The notes: generated by a model not told the origin, from the letters alone. Shown: positions 43,401-54,826, counted from the stretch's first letter. The stretch: DNA of 64,000 nt from Hippophae tibetana (GCA_037013495.1 CM072803.1:51473627-51537626); one strand, 5' to 3'. Program-made: numbers and translations.

Positions 43401-46400
43401 GACAATCTATGATTATTTTCTTTCCTTTGTAAGTCTTAATTCCTAGCATAGGGAAATTCATGCAAATTATATTACCTCCCTTCCAACTGAAAAATGTTGA
43501 TGGATACAGGTTGTTTCAGACATCATTTGTAAACTTTTTGTTACCTAGCTAGAAAAATTGCTATTGTGGATGAGCGAAATATGTAGCATCATATTTCACT
43601 AACTCTTACTCTTAGAATGGGTTTGAAACCTAGATTTCTAGGGAGAAAGGGATAACCAAAGGCAAATTCATTACTATGCCATCCAAAAAAACCACAATAA
43701 CTTATATATAAGTTAAGAATATTGATGTCAAAAATGAGTCGAAAATAAGAATTATTGATCTCTTATTTAGAATAATGAACAAAATTTCAAATTAAAATAG
43801 TTTTGCATCATAAGACGTAATAATTTCACTTAAATATATCATAATTATTAGGAAATAAAATGCGTAGTATTTATTTCGCCAACTTTCTTTTATAATATAG
43901 ACATGAGATAATGATTATGTTTTATTTTTCCCTTATTGATTTTTCTCGATGATCTATGATTATTTTCTTTCCTTTGTAAGTCTTAATTCCTAGCATAGGG
44001 AAATTCATGCAAATTATATTACCTCCCTTCCAAATGAAAAATGTTGATGGATACAGGTTGTTTCAGACATCATTTGTAAACTTTTTGTTACCTAGCTAGA
44101 AAAATTGCTATTGTGGATGAGCGAAATATGTAGCATCATATTTCACTAACTCTTACTCTTAGAATGGGTTTGAAACATAGATTTCTAGGGAGAAAGGGAT
44201 AACCAAAGGCAAATTCATTACGATGCCATCCAAAAAAACCACAATAACTTATAAATAAGTTAAGAATATTGATGTCAAAAATGAGTCGAAAATAAGAATT
44301 ATTGATCTCTTATTTAGAATAATGAACAAAATTTCAAATTTAAATAGTTTTGCATCATAAGACGTAATAATTTCAGTTAAATATATCATAATTATTAGGA
44401 AATAAAATGCATAGTATTTATTTCGCCAACTTTCTTTTATAATATAGACATGAGACAATGATTATGTTTTATTTGTCCCTTATTGATTTTTCTCGATGAT
44501 CTATGATTATTTTCTTTCCTTTGTAAGTCTTAATTCCTAGCATAGGGAAATATATGCAAATTATATTACCTCCCTTCCAAATGAAAAATGTTGATGCATA
44601 CAGGTTGTTTCAGACATCATTTGTAAACTTTTTGTTACCTAGCTAGAAAAATTGCTATTGTGGATGAGCGAAATATGTAGCATCATATTTCACTAACTCT
44701 TACTCTTAGAATGGGTTTGAAACCTAGATTTCTAGGGAGAAAGGGATAACCAAAGGCAAATTCATTACGATGCCATCCAAAAAAACCACAATAACTTATA
44801 AATAAGTTAAGAATATTGATGTCAAAAATGAGTCGAAAATAAGAATTATTGATCTCTTATTTAGAATAATGAACAAAATTTCAAATTTAAATAGTTTTGC
44901 ATCATAAGACGTAATAATTTCAGTTAAATATATCATAATTATTAGGAAAAAAACGCGTAGTATTTATTTCGCCAACTTTCTTTTATAATATAGACATGAG
45001 AAAATGATTATGTTTTATTTTCCCCTTATTGATTTTTCTCGACAATCTATGATTATTTTCTTTCCTTTGTAAGTCTTAATTCCTAGCATAGGGAAATTCA
45101 TGCAAATTATATTACCTCCCTTCCAAATGAAAAATGTTGATGGATACAGGTTGTTTCAGACATCATTTGTAAACTTTTTGTTACCTAGCTAGAAAAATTG
45201 CTATTGTGGATGAGCGAAATATGTAGCATCATATTTCACTAACTCTTACTCTTAGAATGGGTTTGAAACCTAGATTTCTAGGGAGAAAGGGATAACCAAA
45301 GGCAAATTCATTACTATGCCATCCAAAAAAACCACAATAACTTATAAATAAGTTAAGAATATTGATGTCAAAAATGAGTCGAAAATAAGAATTATTGATC
45401 TCTTATTTAGAATAATGAACAAAATTTCAAATTTAAATAGTTTTGCATCATAAGACGTAATAATTTCAGTTAAATATATCATAATTATTAGGAAATAAAA
45501 TGCGTAGTATTTATTTCGCCAACTTTCTTTTATAATATAGACATGAGAAAATGATTATGTTTTATTTTTCCCTTATTTATTTTTCTCGATGATCTATGAT
45601 TATTTTCTTTCCTTTGTAAGTCTTAATTCCTAGCATAGGGAAATTCATGCAAATTATATTACCTCCCTTCCAACTGAAAAATGTTGATGGATACAGGTTG
45701 TTTCAGACATCATTTGTAAACTTTTTGTTACCTTGCTAGAAAAATTGCTATTGTGGATGAGCGAAATATGTAGCATCATATTTCACTAACTCTTACTCTT
45801 AGAATGGGTTTGAAACCTAGATTTCTAGGGAGAAAGGGATAACCAAAGGCAAATTCATTACGATGCCATCCAAAAAAACCACAATAACTTATAAATAAGT
45901 TAAGAATATTGATGTCAAAAATGAGTCGAAAATAAGAATTATTGATCTCTTATTTAGAATAATGAACAAAATTTCAAATTTAAATAGTTTTGCATCATAA
46001 GACGTAATAATTTCAGTTAAATATATCATAATTATTAGGAAATAAAATGCGTAGTATTTATTTCGCCAACTTTCTTTTATAATATAGACATGAGAAAATG
46101 ATTATGTTTTATTTTTCCCTTATTTATTTTTCTCGATGATCTATGATTATTTTCTTTCCTTTGTAAGTCTTAATTCCTAGCATAGGGAAATTCATGCAAA
46201 TTATATTACCTCCCTTCCAACTGAAAAATGTTGATGGATACAGGTTGTTTCAGACATCATTTGTAAACTTTTTGTTACCTTGCTAGAAAAATTGCTATTG
46301 TGGATGAGCGAAATATGTAGCATCATATTTCACTAACTCTTACTCTTAGAATGGGTTTGAAACCTAGATTTCTAGGGAGAAAGGGATAACCAAAGGCAAA

Positions 46401-49400
46401 TTCATTACGATGCCATCCAAAAAAACCACAATAACTTATAAATAAGTTAAGAATATTGATGTCAAAAATGAGTCGAAAATAAGAATTATTGATCTCTTAT
46501 TTAGAATAATGAACAAAATTTCAAATTTAAATAGTTTTGCATCATAAGACGTAATAATTTCAGTTAAATATATCATAATTATTAGGAAATAAAATGCATA
46601 GTATTTATTTCGCCAACTTTCTTTTATAATATAGACATGAGAAAATGATTATGTTTTATTTGTCCCTTATTGATTTTTCTCGATGATCTATGATTATTTT
46701 CTTTCCTTTGTAAGTCTTAATTCCTAGCATAGGGAAATATATGCAAATTATATTACCTCCCTTCCAAATGAAAAATGTTGATGCATACAGGTTGTTTCAG
46801 ACATCATTTGTAAACTTTTTGTTACCTAGCTAGAAAAATTGCTATTGTGGATGAGCGAAATATGTAGCATCATATTTCACTAACTCTTACTCTTAGAATG
46901 GGTTTGAAACCTAGATTTCTAGGGAGAAAGGGATAACCAAAGGCAAATTCATTACTATGCCATCCAAAAAAACCACAATAACTTATAAATAAGTTAAGAA
47001 TATTGATGTCAAAAATGAGTCGAAAATAAGAATTATTGATCTCTTATTTAGAATAATGAACAAAATTTCAAATTTAAATAGTTTTGCATCATAAGACGTA
47101 ATAATTTCAGTTAAATATATCATAATTATTAGGAAAAAAACGCGTAGTATTTATTTCGCCAACTTTCTTTTATAATATAGACATGAGAAAATGATTATGT
47201 TTTATTTTCCCCTTATTGATTTTTCTCGACAATCTATGATTATTTTCTTTCCTTTGTAAGTCTTAATTCCTAGCATAGGGAAATTCATGCAAATTATATT
47301 ACCTCCCTTCCAAATGAAAAATGTTGATGGATACAGGTTGTTTCAGACATCATTTGTAAACTTTTTGTTACCTAGCTAGAAAAATTGCTATTGTGGATGA
47401 GCGAAATATGTAGCATCATATTTCACTAACTCTTACTCTTAGAATGGGTTTGAAACCTAGATTTCTAGGGAGAAAGGGATAACCAAAGGCAAATTCATTA
47501 CTATGCCATCCAAAAAAACCACAATAACTTATAAATAAGTTAAGAATATTGATGTCAAAAATGAGTCGAAAATAAGAATTATTGATCTCTTATTTAGAAT
47601 AATGAACAAAATTTCAAATTAAAATAGTTTTGCATCATAAGACGTAATAATTTCACTTAAATATATCATAATTATTAGGAAATAAAATGCGTAGTATTTA
47701 TTTCGCCAACTTTCTTTTATAATATAGACATGAGATAATGATTATGTTTTATTTTTCCCTTATTGATTTTTCTCGATGATCTATGATTATTTTCTTTCCT
47801 TTGTAAGTCTTAATTCCTAGCATAGGGAAATTCATGCAAATTATCTTACCTCCCTTCCAAATGAAAAATGTTGATGGATACAGGTTGTTTCAGACATCAT
47901 TTGTAAACTTTTTGTTACCTAGCTAGAAAAATTGCTATTGTGGATGAGCGAAATATGTAGCATCATATTTCACTAACTCTTACTCTTAGAATGGGTTTGA
48001 AACATAGATTTCTAGGGAGAAAGGGATAACCAAAGGCAAATTCATTACGATGCCATCCAAAAAAACCACAATAACTTATAAATAAGTTAAGAATATTGAT
48101 GTCAAAAATGAGTCGAAAATAAGAATTATTGATCTCTTATTTAGAATAATGAACAAAATTTCAAATTTAAATAGTTTTGCATCATAAGACGTAATAATTT
48201 CAGTTAAATATATCATAATTATTAGGAAATAAAATGCATAGTATTTATTTCGCCAACTTTCTTTTATAATATAGACATGAGAAAATGATTATGTTTTATT
48301 TGTCCCTTATTGATTTTTCTCGATGATCTATGATTATTTTCTTTCCTTTGTAAGTCTTAATTCCTAGCATAGGGAAATATATGCAAATTATATTACCTCC
48401 CTTCCAAATGAAAAATGTTGATGCATACAGGTTGTTTCAGACATCATTTGTAAACTTTTTGTTACCTAGCTAGAAAAATTGCTATTGTGGATGAGCGAAA
48501 TATGTAGCATCATATTTCACTAACTCTTACTCTTAGAATGGGTTTGAAACCTAGATTTCTAGGGAGAAAGGGATAACCAAAGGCAAATTCATTACGATGC
48601 CATCCAAAAAAACCACAATAACTTATAAATAAGTTAAGAATATTGATGTCAAAAATGAGTCGAAAATAAGAATTATTGATCTCTTATTTAGAATAATGAA
48701 CAAAATTTCAAATTTAAATAGTTTTGCATCATAAGACGTAATAATTTCAGTTAAATATATCATAATTATTAGGAAAAAAACGCGTAGTATTTATTTCGCC
48801 AACTTTCTTTTATAATATAGACATGAGAAAATGATTATGTTTTATTTTCCCCTTATTGATTTTTCTCGACAATCTATGATTATTTTCTTTCCTTTGTAAG
48901 TCTTAATTCCTAGCATAGGGAAATTCATGCAAATTATATTACCTCCCTTCCAAATGAAAAATGTTGATGGATACAGGTTGTTTCAGACATCATTTGTAAA
49001 CTTTTTGTTACCTAGCTAGAAAAATTGCTATTGTGGATGAGCGAAATATGTAGCATCATATTTCACTAACTCTTACTCTTAGAATGGGTTTGAAACCTAG
49101 ATTTCTAGGGAGAAAGGGATAACCAAAGGCAAATTCATTACTATGCCATCCAAAAAAACCACAATAACTTATAAATAAGTTAAGAATATTGATGTCAAAA
49201 ATGAGTCGAAAATAAGAATTATTGATCTCTTATTTAGAATAATGAACAAAATTTCAAATTAAAATAGTTTTGCATCATAAGACGTAATAATTTCACTTAA
49301 ATATATCATAATTATTAGGAAATAAAATGCGTAGTATTTATTTCGCCAACTTTCTTTTATAATATAGACATGAGATAATGATTATGTTTTATTTTTCCCT

Positions 49401-50880
49401 TATTGATTTTTCTCGATGATCTATGATTATTTTCTTTCCTTTGTAAGTCTTAATTCCTAGCATAGGGAAATTCATGCAAATTATCTTACCTCCCTTCCAA
49501 ATGAAAAATGTTGATGGATACAGGTTGTTTCAGACATCATTTGTAAACTTTTTGTTACCTAGCTAGAAAAATTGCTATTGTGGATGAGCGAAATATGTAG
49601 CATCATATTTCACTAACTCTTACTCTTAGAATGGGTTTGAAACATAGATTTCTAGGGAGAAAGGGATAACCAAAGGCAAATTCATTACGATGCCATCCAA
49701 AAAAACCACAATAACTTATAAATAAGTTAAGAATATTGATGTCAAAAATGAGTCGAAAATAAGAATTATTGATCTCTTATTTAGAATAATGAACAAAATT
49801 TCAAATTTAAATAGTTTTGCATCATAAGACGTAATAATTTCAGTTAAATATATCATAATTATTAGGAAATAAAATGCATAGTATTTATTTCGCCAACTTT
49901 CTTTTATAATATAGACATGAGAAAATGATTATGTTTTATTTGTCCCTTATTGATTTTTCTCGATGATCTATGATTATTTTCTTTCCTTTGTAAGTCTTAA
50001 TTCCTAGCATAGGGAAATATATGCAAATTATATTACCTCCCTTCCAAATGAAAAATGTTGATGCATACAGGTTGTTTCAGACATCATTTGTAAACTTTTT
50101 GTTACCTAGCTAGAAAAATTGCTATTGTGGATGAGCGAAATATGTAGCATCATATTTCACTAACTCTTACTCTTAGAATGGGTTTGAAACCTAGATTTCT
50201 AGGGAGAAAGGGATAACCAAAGGCAAATTCATTACGATGCCATCCAAAAAAACCACAATAACTTATAAATAAGTTAAGAATATTGATGTCAAAAATGAGT
50301 CGAAAATAAGAATTATTGATCTCTTATTTAGAATAATGAACAAAATTTCAAATTTAAATAGTTTTGCATCATAAGACGTAATAATTTCAGTTAAATATAT
50401 CATAATTATTAGGAAAAAAACGCGTAGTATTTATTTCGCCAACTTTCTTTTATAATATAGACATGAGAAAATGATTATGTTTTATTTTCCCCTTATTGAT
50501 TTTTCTCGACAATCTATGATTATTTTCTTTCCTTTGTAAGTCTTAATTCCTAGCATAGGGAAATTCATGCAAATTATATTACCTCCCTTCCAAATGAAAA
50601 ATGTTGATGGATACAGGTTGTTTCAGACATCATTTGTAAACTTTTTGTTACCTAGCTAGAAACATTGCTATTGTGGATGAGCGAAATATGTAGCATCATA
50701 TTTCACTAACTCTTACTCTTAGAATGGGTTTGAAACCTAGATTTCTAGGGAGAAAGGGATAACCAAAGGCAAATTCATTACTATGCCATCCAAAAAAACC
50801 ACAATAACTTATAAATAAGTTAAGAATATTGATGTCAAAAATGAGTCGAAAATAAGAATTATTGATCTCTTATTTAGAAT
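34441..50880. repeat. Satellite 7-mer higher-order repeat, 3827 bp
   Basis: The variant CTCGACAATCT occurs at 37386, 39573, 41213, 43400, 45040, 47227, 48867 and 50507, that is spacings of 2187, 1640, 2187, 1640, 2187, 1640 and 1640 bp. An independent variant, CAAATTAAAATAG, occurs at 36134, 39961, 43788 and 47615 (3827 bp each) and at 49255 (+1640). The repeating unit is thus seven monomers minus 2 bp. It is carried about four times and then broken by an extra three-monomer duplication at the right. Confidence 0.92.
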
Positions 50881-52336
50881 AATGAACAAAATTTCAAATT
50901 TAAATAGTTTTGCATCATAAGACGTAATAATTTCACTTAAATATATCATAATTATTAGGAAATAAAATGCGTAGTATTTATTTCGCCAACTTTCTTTTAT
51001 AATATAGACATGAGATAATGATTATGTTTTATTTTTCCCTTATTGATTTTTCTCGATGATCTATGATTATTTTCTTTCCTTTGTAAGTCTTAATTCCTAG
51101 CATAGGGAAATTCATGCAAATTATATTACCTCCCTTCCAAATGAAAAATGTTGATGGATACAGGTTGTTTCAGACATCATTTGTAAACTTTTTGTTACCT
51201 AGCTAGAAAAATTGCTATTGTGGATGAGCGAAATATGTAGCATCATATTTCACTAACTCTTACTCTTAGAATGGGTTTGAAACCTAGATTTCTACGGAAA
51301 AAGGGATAACCAAAGGCAAATTCATTACTATGCCATCCAAAAAAACCACAATAACTTATAAATAAGTTAAGAATATTGATGTCAAAAATGAGTCGAAAAT
51401 AAGAATTATTGATCTCTTATTTAGAATAATGAACAAAATTTCAAATTTAAATAGTTTTGCATCATAAGACGTAATAATTTCAGTTAAATATATCATAATT
51501 ATTAGGAAATAAAATGCATAGTATTTATTTCGCCAACTTTCTTTTATAATATAGACATGAGAAAATGATTATGTTTTATTTTTCCCTTATTGACTTTTCT
51601 CGATGATCTATGATTATTTTCTTTCCTTTGTAAGTCTTAATTCCTAGCATAGGCACATTCATGCAAATTATATTACCTCCCTTCCAAATGAAAAATGTTG
51701 ATGGATACAGGTTGTTTCAGACATCATTTGTAAACTTTTTGTTACCTAGCTAGAAAAATTGCTATTGTGGATGAGCGAAATATGTAGCATCATGTTTCAC
51801 TAACTCTTACTCTTAGAATGGGTTTGAAACCTAGATTTCTAGGGAGAAAGGGATAACCAAAGGCAAATTCATTACGATGCCATCCAAAAAAACCACAATA
51901 ACTTATAAATAAGTTAAGAATATTGATGTCAAAAATGAGTCGAAAATAAGAATTATTGATCTGTTATTTAGAATAATGAACAAAATTTCAAATTTAAATA
52001 GTTTTGCATCATAAGACGTAATAATTTCAGTTAAATATATCATAATTATTAGGAAAAAAACGCGTAGTACTTATTTCGCCAACTTTCTTTTATAATATAG
52101 ACATGAGAAAATGATTATGTTTTATTTTCCCCTTATTGATTTTTCTCGATGATCTATGATTATTTTCTTTCCTTTGTAAGTCTTAATTCCTAGCATAGGG
52201 AAATTCATGCAAATTATATTACCTCCCTTCCAACTGAAAAATGTTGATGGATACAGGTTGTTTCAGACATCATTTGTAAACTTTTTGTTACCTTGCTAGA
52301 AAAATTGCTATTGTGGATGAGCGAAATATGTAGCAT

Positions 52337-52377
52337 TGATGAGTGCTCAAAAAGCACTAAAATAACCATGATTTTAT
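52337..52377 (+). repeat. 41-bp exact copy of the LTR 5' end
   Basis: These 41 bases are identical to the first 41 bases of the LTR at 54199-54239, and weaker similarity continues for about 15 bp. The segment begins with TGATGA directly at the satellite junction, so it is the outer integration end. It contains the hairpin AGTGCT-CAAAA-AGCACT (52342-52358), which is also present at 54204-54220. The remainder of the LTR does not follow; the sequence changes to 3'-UTR-like DNA. Confidence 0.9.
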
Positions 52378-54026
52378 TTACTTAATTTTATTGTTTATTT
52401 TAGTTTACTTGTATGTGAATAATTTTTAAATTTGTTAAAACTAAAATATTTGTTGAGATGTTAAGAGTTCACAGCGATCTGTCTGTATACACTTTAATGA
52501 TGAATATGATGGATGCACCTGCATTTCTTCATTACTACTTACACATTCTCAAGAAATAGGTAATCTTTCTCCTCTTTTCTCTTTATCTTTAATTTGCAGT
52601 TGTTACATTGAGGACAATGTAAGTTCTAGGTTGGGGGTGGTGAAAAATTACCATGCTATATATATAAAAATAAAAAAATAAAAAAATTCTCACAAAAATT
52701 TATCATTTCTTTAAATCAAATTTAAGTAAATAGTTAAGTCTTTGGTACTGTTAGATTAATTTTTGAAAACATATCATGAAATATTGTGTAATTATTTTTG
52801 ATAATTAGTTAGTTTTTGTCATAACTAGTATTTCTTGATAAAATGTGGAAATTAGATTAAACCCAAAATCGGTATTTATGAATTTTGTTTTAGTGGAGAC
52901 TACCCTTGTGAGATATAATTTGAGCCTAATTTCTTTTATTCAGAGTGAAATATATATTTTTTCTACTCCAAACACATTTCTTATTTATTCAAAAAGTTTA
53001 GATGATCTCTATAGGTATTAGCATTGAATGTATGAATTTTTTTCATCTTAATAGAGTATCATATATTTTTTATTATTATTTTTCGTTTAGATTAAACGAT
53101 TTGAGTAGAAATTGATAGTATATGCTTATATCTCATTCATGCATGACTGCTACAAAAACAAAAAGACATATCTGGGGTTACCTAAACCGAGATCAAACAG
53201 AAAAGACACAAAATTAACCACTCACCAAAATCCAAAAAAATGTACAATCTGTACATGGGTTGACTCTCTAAAAAAAAAATACATATATTGAAAAATATCT
53301 ACAAAAAAAAAATAAAAAAAAAATAGAGAGATAAAAAATAGTATCATCTACATACTATGACCCACATTGCCTACAAAGTTGTGAGTAAAGGCTAATTACA
53401 AAAGAAAGATATAGGAAGTAATTCCCTAAAAAGTCATTGCAATTTCTTCATTTGTAAAAGCATATATCTTGAAATTCTTTCTTAATGAGTTTGATTTATG
53501 CATGAAAATAATTTTTGTATATGATATCTTTATAATTTATACATTCGATTCCTTTCATGAGATCAATGTTAAAATAACACTTTGAGCCTTTATTCTTTAT
53601 ACATATGCGAACATATTAGTTCATTTCTATACATCAACTCTTTCGCATATAAATTAGTATGAGTGTTTGAACCCATAGGATTCAGTGCTTTGAGAGTATT
53701 GACTTGTGAGGAATAGAGTCGAAGCGAATACTGATTCATAACACTGAAATTGGGTAAAATTAAATTGATACATTTTTGAAATGAAATATGAAAATGATTT
53801 TCGACTAATTATTATAATAAAATCATGATTGTTTAAAGAGATTAAAATAACTTATGCTTGAGATTTCAATTATGATCTTAAAAGAGATTAAAAAGTATGA
53901 GATATTTTTGTGATATATTGTGTTCTTTTACTCTTAAATTAATTTTTGATTGTGTTGTAATTTTAATTTTTGATTTGATTGTTTTTATCTTTACATTTAG
54001 TTCAATGTTTGTGGGTATCATTACTG
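52378..54026 (+). other. AT-rich noncoding 3'-UTR-like part of the retroelement
   Basis: There is no supported ORF in this stretch. The section around 52610-52645 (ATTGAGGACAATGT followed by GGTTGGGGGTGG) resembles the sequence usually found downstream of pol in plant Athila/Tat-type elements, so I read the stretch as the 3' untranslated region of an element in + orientation. A-rich low-complexity runs lie at 52661-52690 and 53265-53340. No env-like reading frame remains. Confidence 0.6.
52630..52641 (+). other. Upstream polypurine-tract-like sequence
   Basis: GGTTGGGGGTGG nearly repeats the tract that abuts the LTR at 54187-54198 (GGTTGGGGGTTG), 1557 bp upstream of it. It could be a second plus-strand priming site or simply the conserved G-rich motif found after pol in these elements. 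Confidence 0.4.
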
Positions 54027-54027
54027 A

Positions 54028-54108
54028 AAACCCTCACGAGACTCAAACTCGTCCACTAGAGCAACCTAGGGGTTTAACGGCTTGTTGCATAGGCTAAATG
54101 CAACCGTT
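54028..54108 (+). other. Structured segment near the 3' end of the transcript
   Basis: AAACCC (54028-54033) pairs with GGGTTT (54070-54075) and encloses a hairpin ACGAG/CTCGT (54036-54040 and 54048-54052, 7-nt loop). A second hairpin follows at once: AACGG/CCGTT (54076-54080 and 54104-54108) outside TTGCAT/ATGCAA (54085-54090 and 54098-54103). On the minus strand the first part resembles a tRNA T arm next to an acceptor strand (loop TTTGAGT, close to TTCGAGT) with an A-box-like TTGCTCTAGTGG, but no anticodon arm is present. Confidence 0.4.
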
Positions 54109-54155
54109 TCAATCCACGAAAGTGATTTAGGATAGTTTAATTTTTAGCTTTTATC

Positions 54156-54185
54156 GCTTCTCTTGCTAAGAGACTAGCAAGAAGC
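54156..54185 (+). other. Hairpin directly upstream of the polypurine tract
   Basis: TTGCTA (54163-54168) pairs with TAGCAA (54175-54180) around the loop AGAGAC. Outside a 2-nt bulge, GCTTC (54156-54160) pairs with GAAGC (54181-54185). Only one base separates this stem from the polypurine tract. Confidence 0.55.
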
Positions 54186-54186
54186 T

Positions 54187-54198
54187 GGTTGGGGGTTG
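54187..54198 (+). other. Polypurine tract for plus-strand priming
   Basis: GGTTGGGGGTTG lies immediately before the LTR start TGATGAG at 54199. In LTR retrotransposons the RNase H-resistant polypurine tract abuts the 3' LTR. Its presence says that the LTR at 54199 is, or descends from, a 3' LTR with respect to the sequence on its left. Confidence 0.7.
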
Positions 54199-54488
54199 TG
54201 ATGAGTGCTCAAAAAGCACTAAAATAACCATGATTTTATGTACCTTAATTGATTAAAAATACATATATTTATATGTTTTATCATATATTTATATAAATTT
54301 GTCTTTTTCGGAATCACGGGTATTTTTATTGTTTTTCAGGTATTTTGGCTTAAAAACGCAATGTAAAGACTCAAAGAGGAATATTTGAAGCAATACATCA
54401 CAAATATATCAACAAATAAGTGAGAAAAGGTCAACAAACATGGAAAAATCGGACGAAATGGGTCGAAAAGGTCAAAAAGACGGAAATT

Positions 54489-54670
54489 GCGCGCCGCAGC
54501 GCTGTCGCTGCGCGCAGCCCAGCGCCCCACTCCGCGCGCGCCCACGCGCGCTGGCATGCCAAGCTGCGCGCAGCGCAGCGCGCTGGCACTGTTCACGCGC
54601 GCCGAGCTGCGCGCAGCGACAGCCCCAGCGCGCGCGCGCAGCGCCCCAGCAGCCCCCCTCCGCGCGCCCA
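54489..54670. promoter_or_regulatory. GC-rich, CpG-dense island in the LTR U3
   Basis: By eye count about 79% of bases 54481-54660 are G or C, against a very AT-rich surround. The island carries three exact copies of the 12-bp palindrome GCTGCGCGCAGC (54507-54518, 54563-54574, 54606-54617). A perfect 18-bp inverted repeat is also present (GCTGTCGCTGCGCGCAGC at 54501-54518 and its reverse complement at 54606-54623). Long open frames here on both strands follow from the lack of A/T-rich stop codons and are not genes. Confidence 0.75.
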
Positions 54671-54691
54671 ACGCGTTTTCGCCCCATTTTT

Positions 54692-54740
54692 CACGTGCAG
54701 CCGCCCCTGTGACGTCATGCTGACGTCATTGATGACATCA
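54692..54740 (+). promoter_or_regulatory. G-box plus three TGACGTCA-type bZIP sites
   Basis: A G-box CACGTG (54692-54697) is followed by TGACGTCA (54710-54717), TGACGTCA (54721-54728) and the one-mismatch copy TGACATCA (54733-54740). Site spacing is 11 and 12 bp, close to one helical turn. Plant bZIP factors bind GACGTC (C-box) and CACGTG cores. The cluster lies about 80-110 bp upstream of the TATA box and is a good candidate enhancer for the retroelement promoter. Confidence 0.65.
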
Positions 54741-54818
54741 GCAATTCCAATACGCGTTTTTACATTTTTTAATATTTTTTTAACATTTTTTTACTCATTT
54801 TTTCTCTCCATCCTCACC

Positions 54819-54826
54819 TATAAATA
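54819..54826 (+). promoter_or_regulatory. TATA box of the LTR promoter
   Basis: TATAAATA in the context CACCTATAAATACCCC is a strong plant TATA box. Transcription would be expected to start some 25-35 bp downstream, near the TC-A steps at about 54846-54851. That would set the U3/R boundary. Confidence 0.75.

Larger units (their letters stand above)
1..52336. repeat. Satellite DNA array, ~547-bp monomer, ~95.7 copies
   Basis: A head-to-tail tandem array fills the first 52 kb. Using the motif ATTGATCTC as phase, monomers start at 1, 548, 1095, 1642, 2189, 2735, 3282 and so on to 51955, so the period is 547 bp with rare 1-2 bp indels. All copies have the same orientation. The array is already running at base 1, so it extends left of the window, and it is cut at 52336 in the middle of a monomer (382 bp of the last copy). 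The monomer is AT-rich and has no conserved reading frame. I see no promoter, RNA gene or inserted element inside the array. The unit is far longer than the common 150-180-bp plant satellites. Whether it is centromeric, subtelomeric or interstitial cannot be told from sequence. Confidence 0.98.

Noticed and set aside
1..52336. CRISPR-like or gene-family tandem array
   Set aside because: Repeats are contiguous 547-bp units with no unique spacers and no conserved ORF, and the neighbouring element is a plant retrotransposon; this is satellite DNA.
54024..54078. Functional tRNA gene on the minus strand
   Set aside because: Only T-arm, acceptor-like and A-box-like parts are present. There is no anticodon arm and the acceptor stem is imperfect.
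53897..54097. 66-codon plus-strand ORF before the LTR
   Set aside because: It is short, has a low-complexity hydrophobic start and no family signature, and it runs through the RNA-structure segment of the 3' UTR.
52378..54186. Env-like third ORF of Athila
   Set aside because: I found no open frame of useful length or membrane-protein signature in this AT-rich stretch. An env-like gene, if present, would be right of the window.
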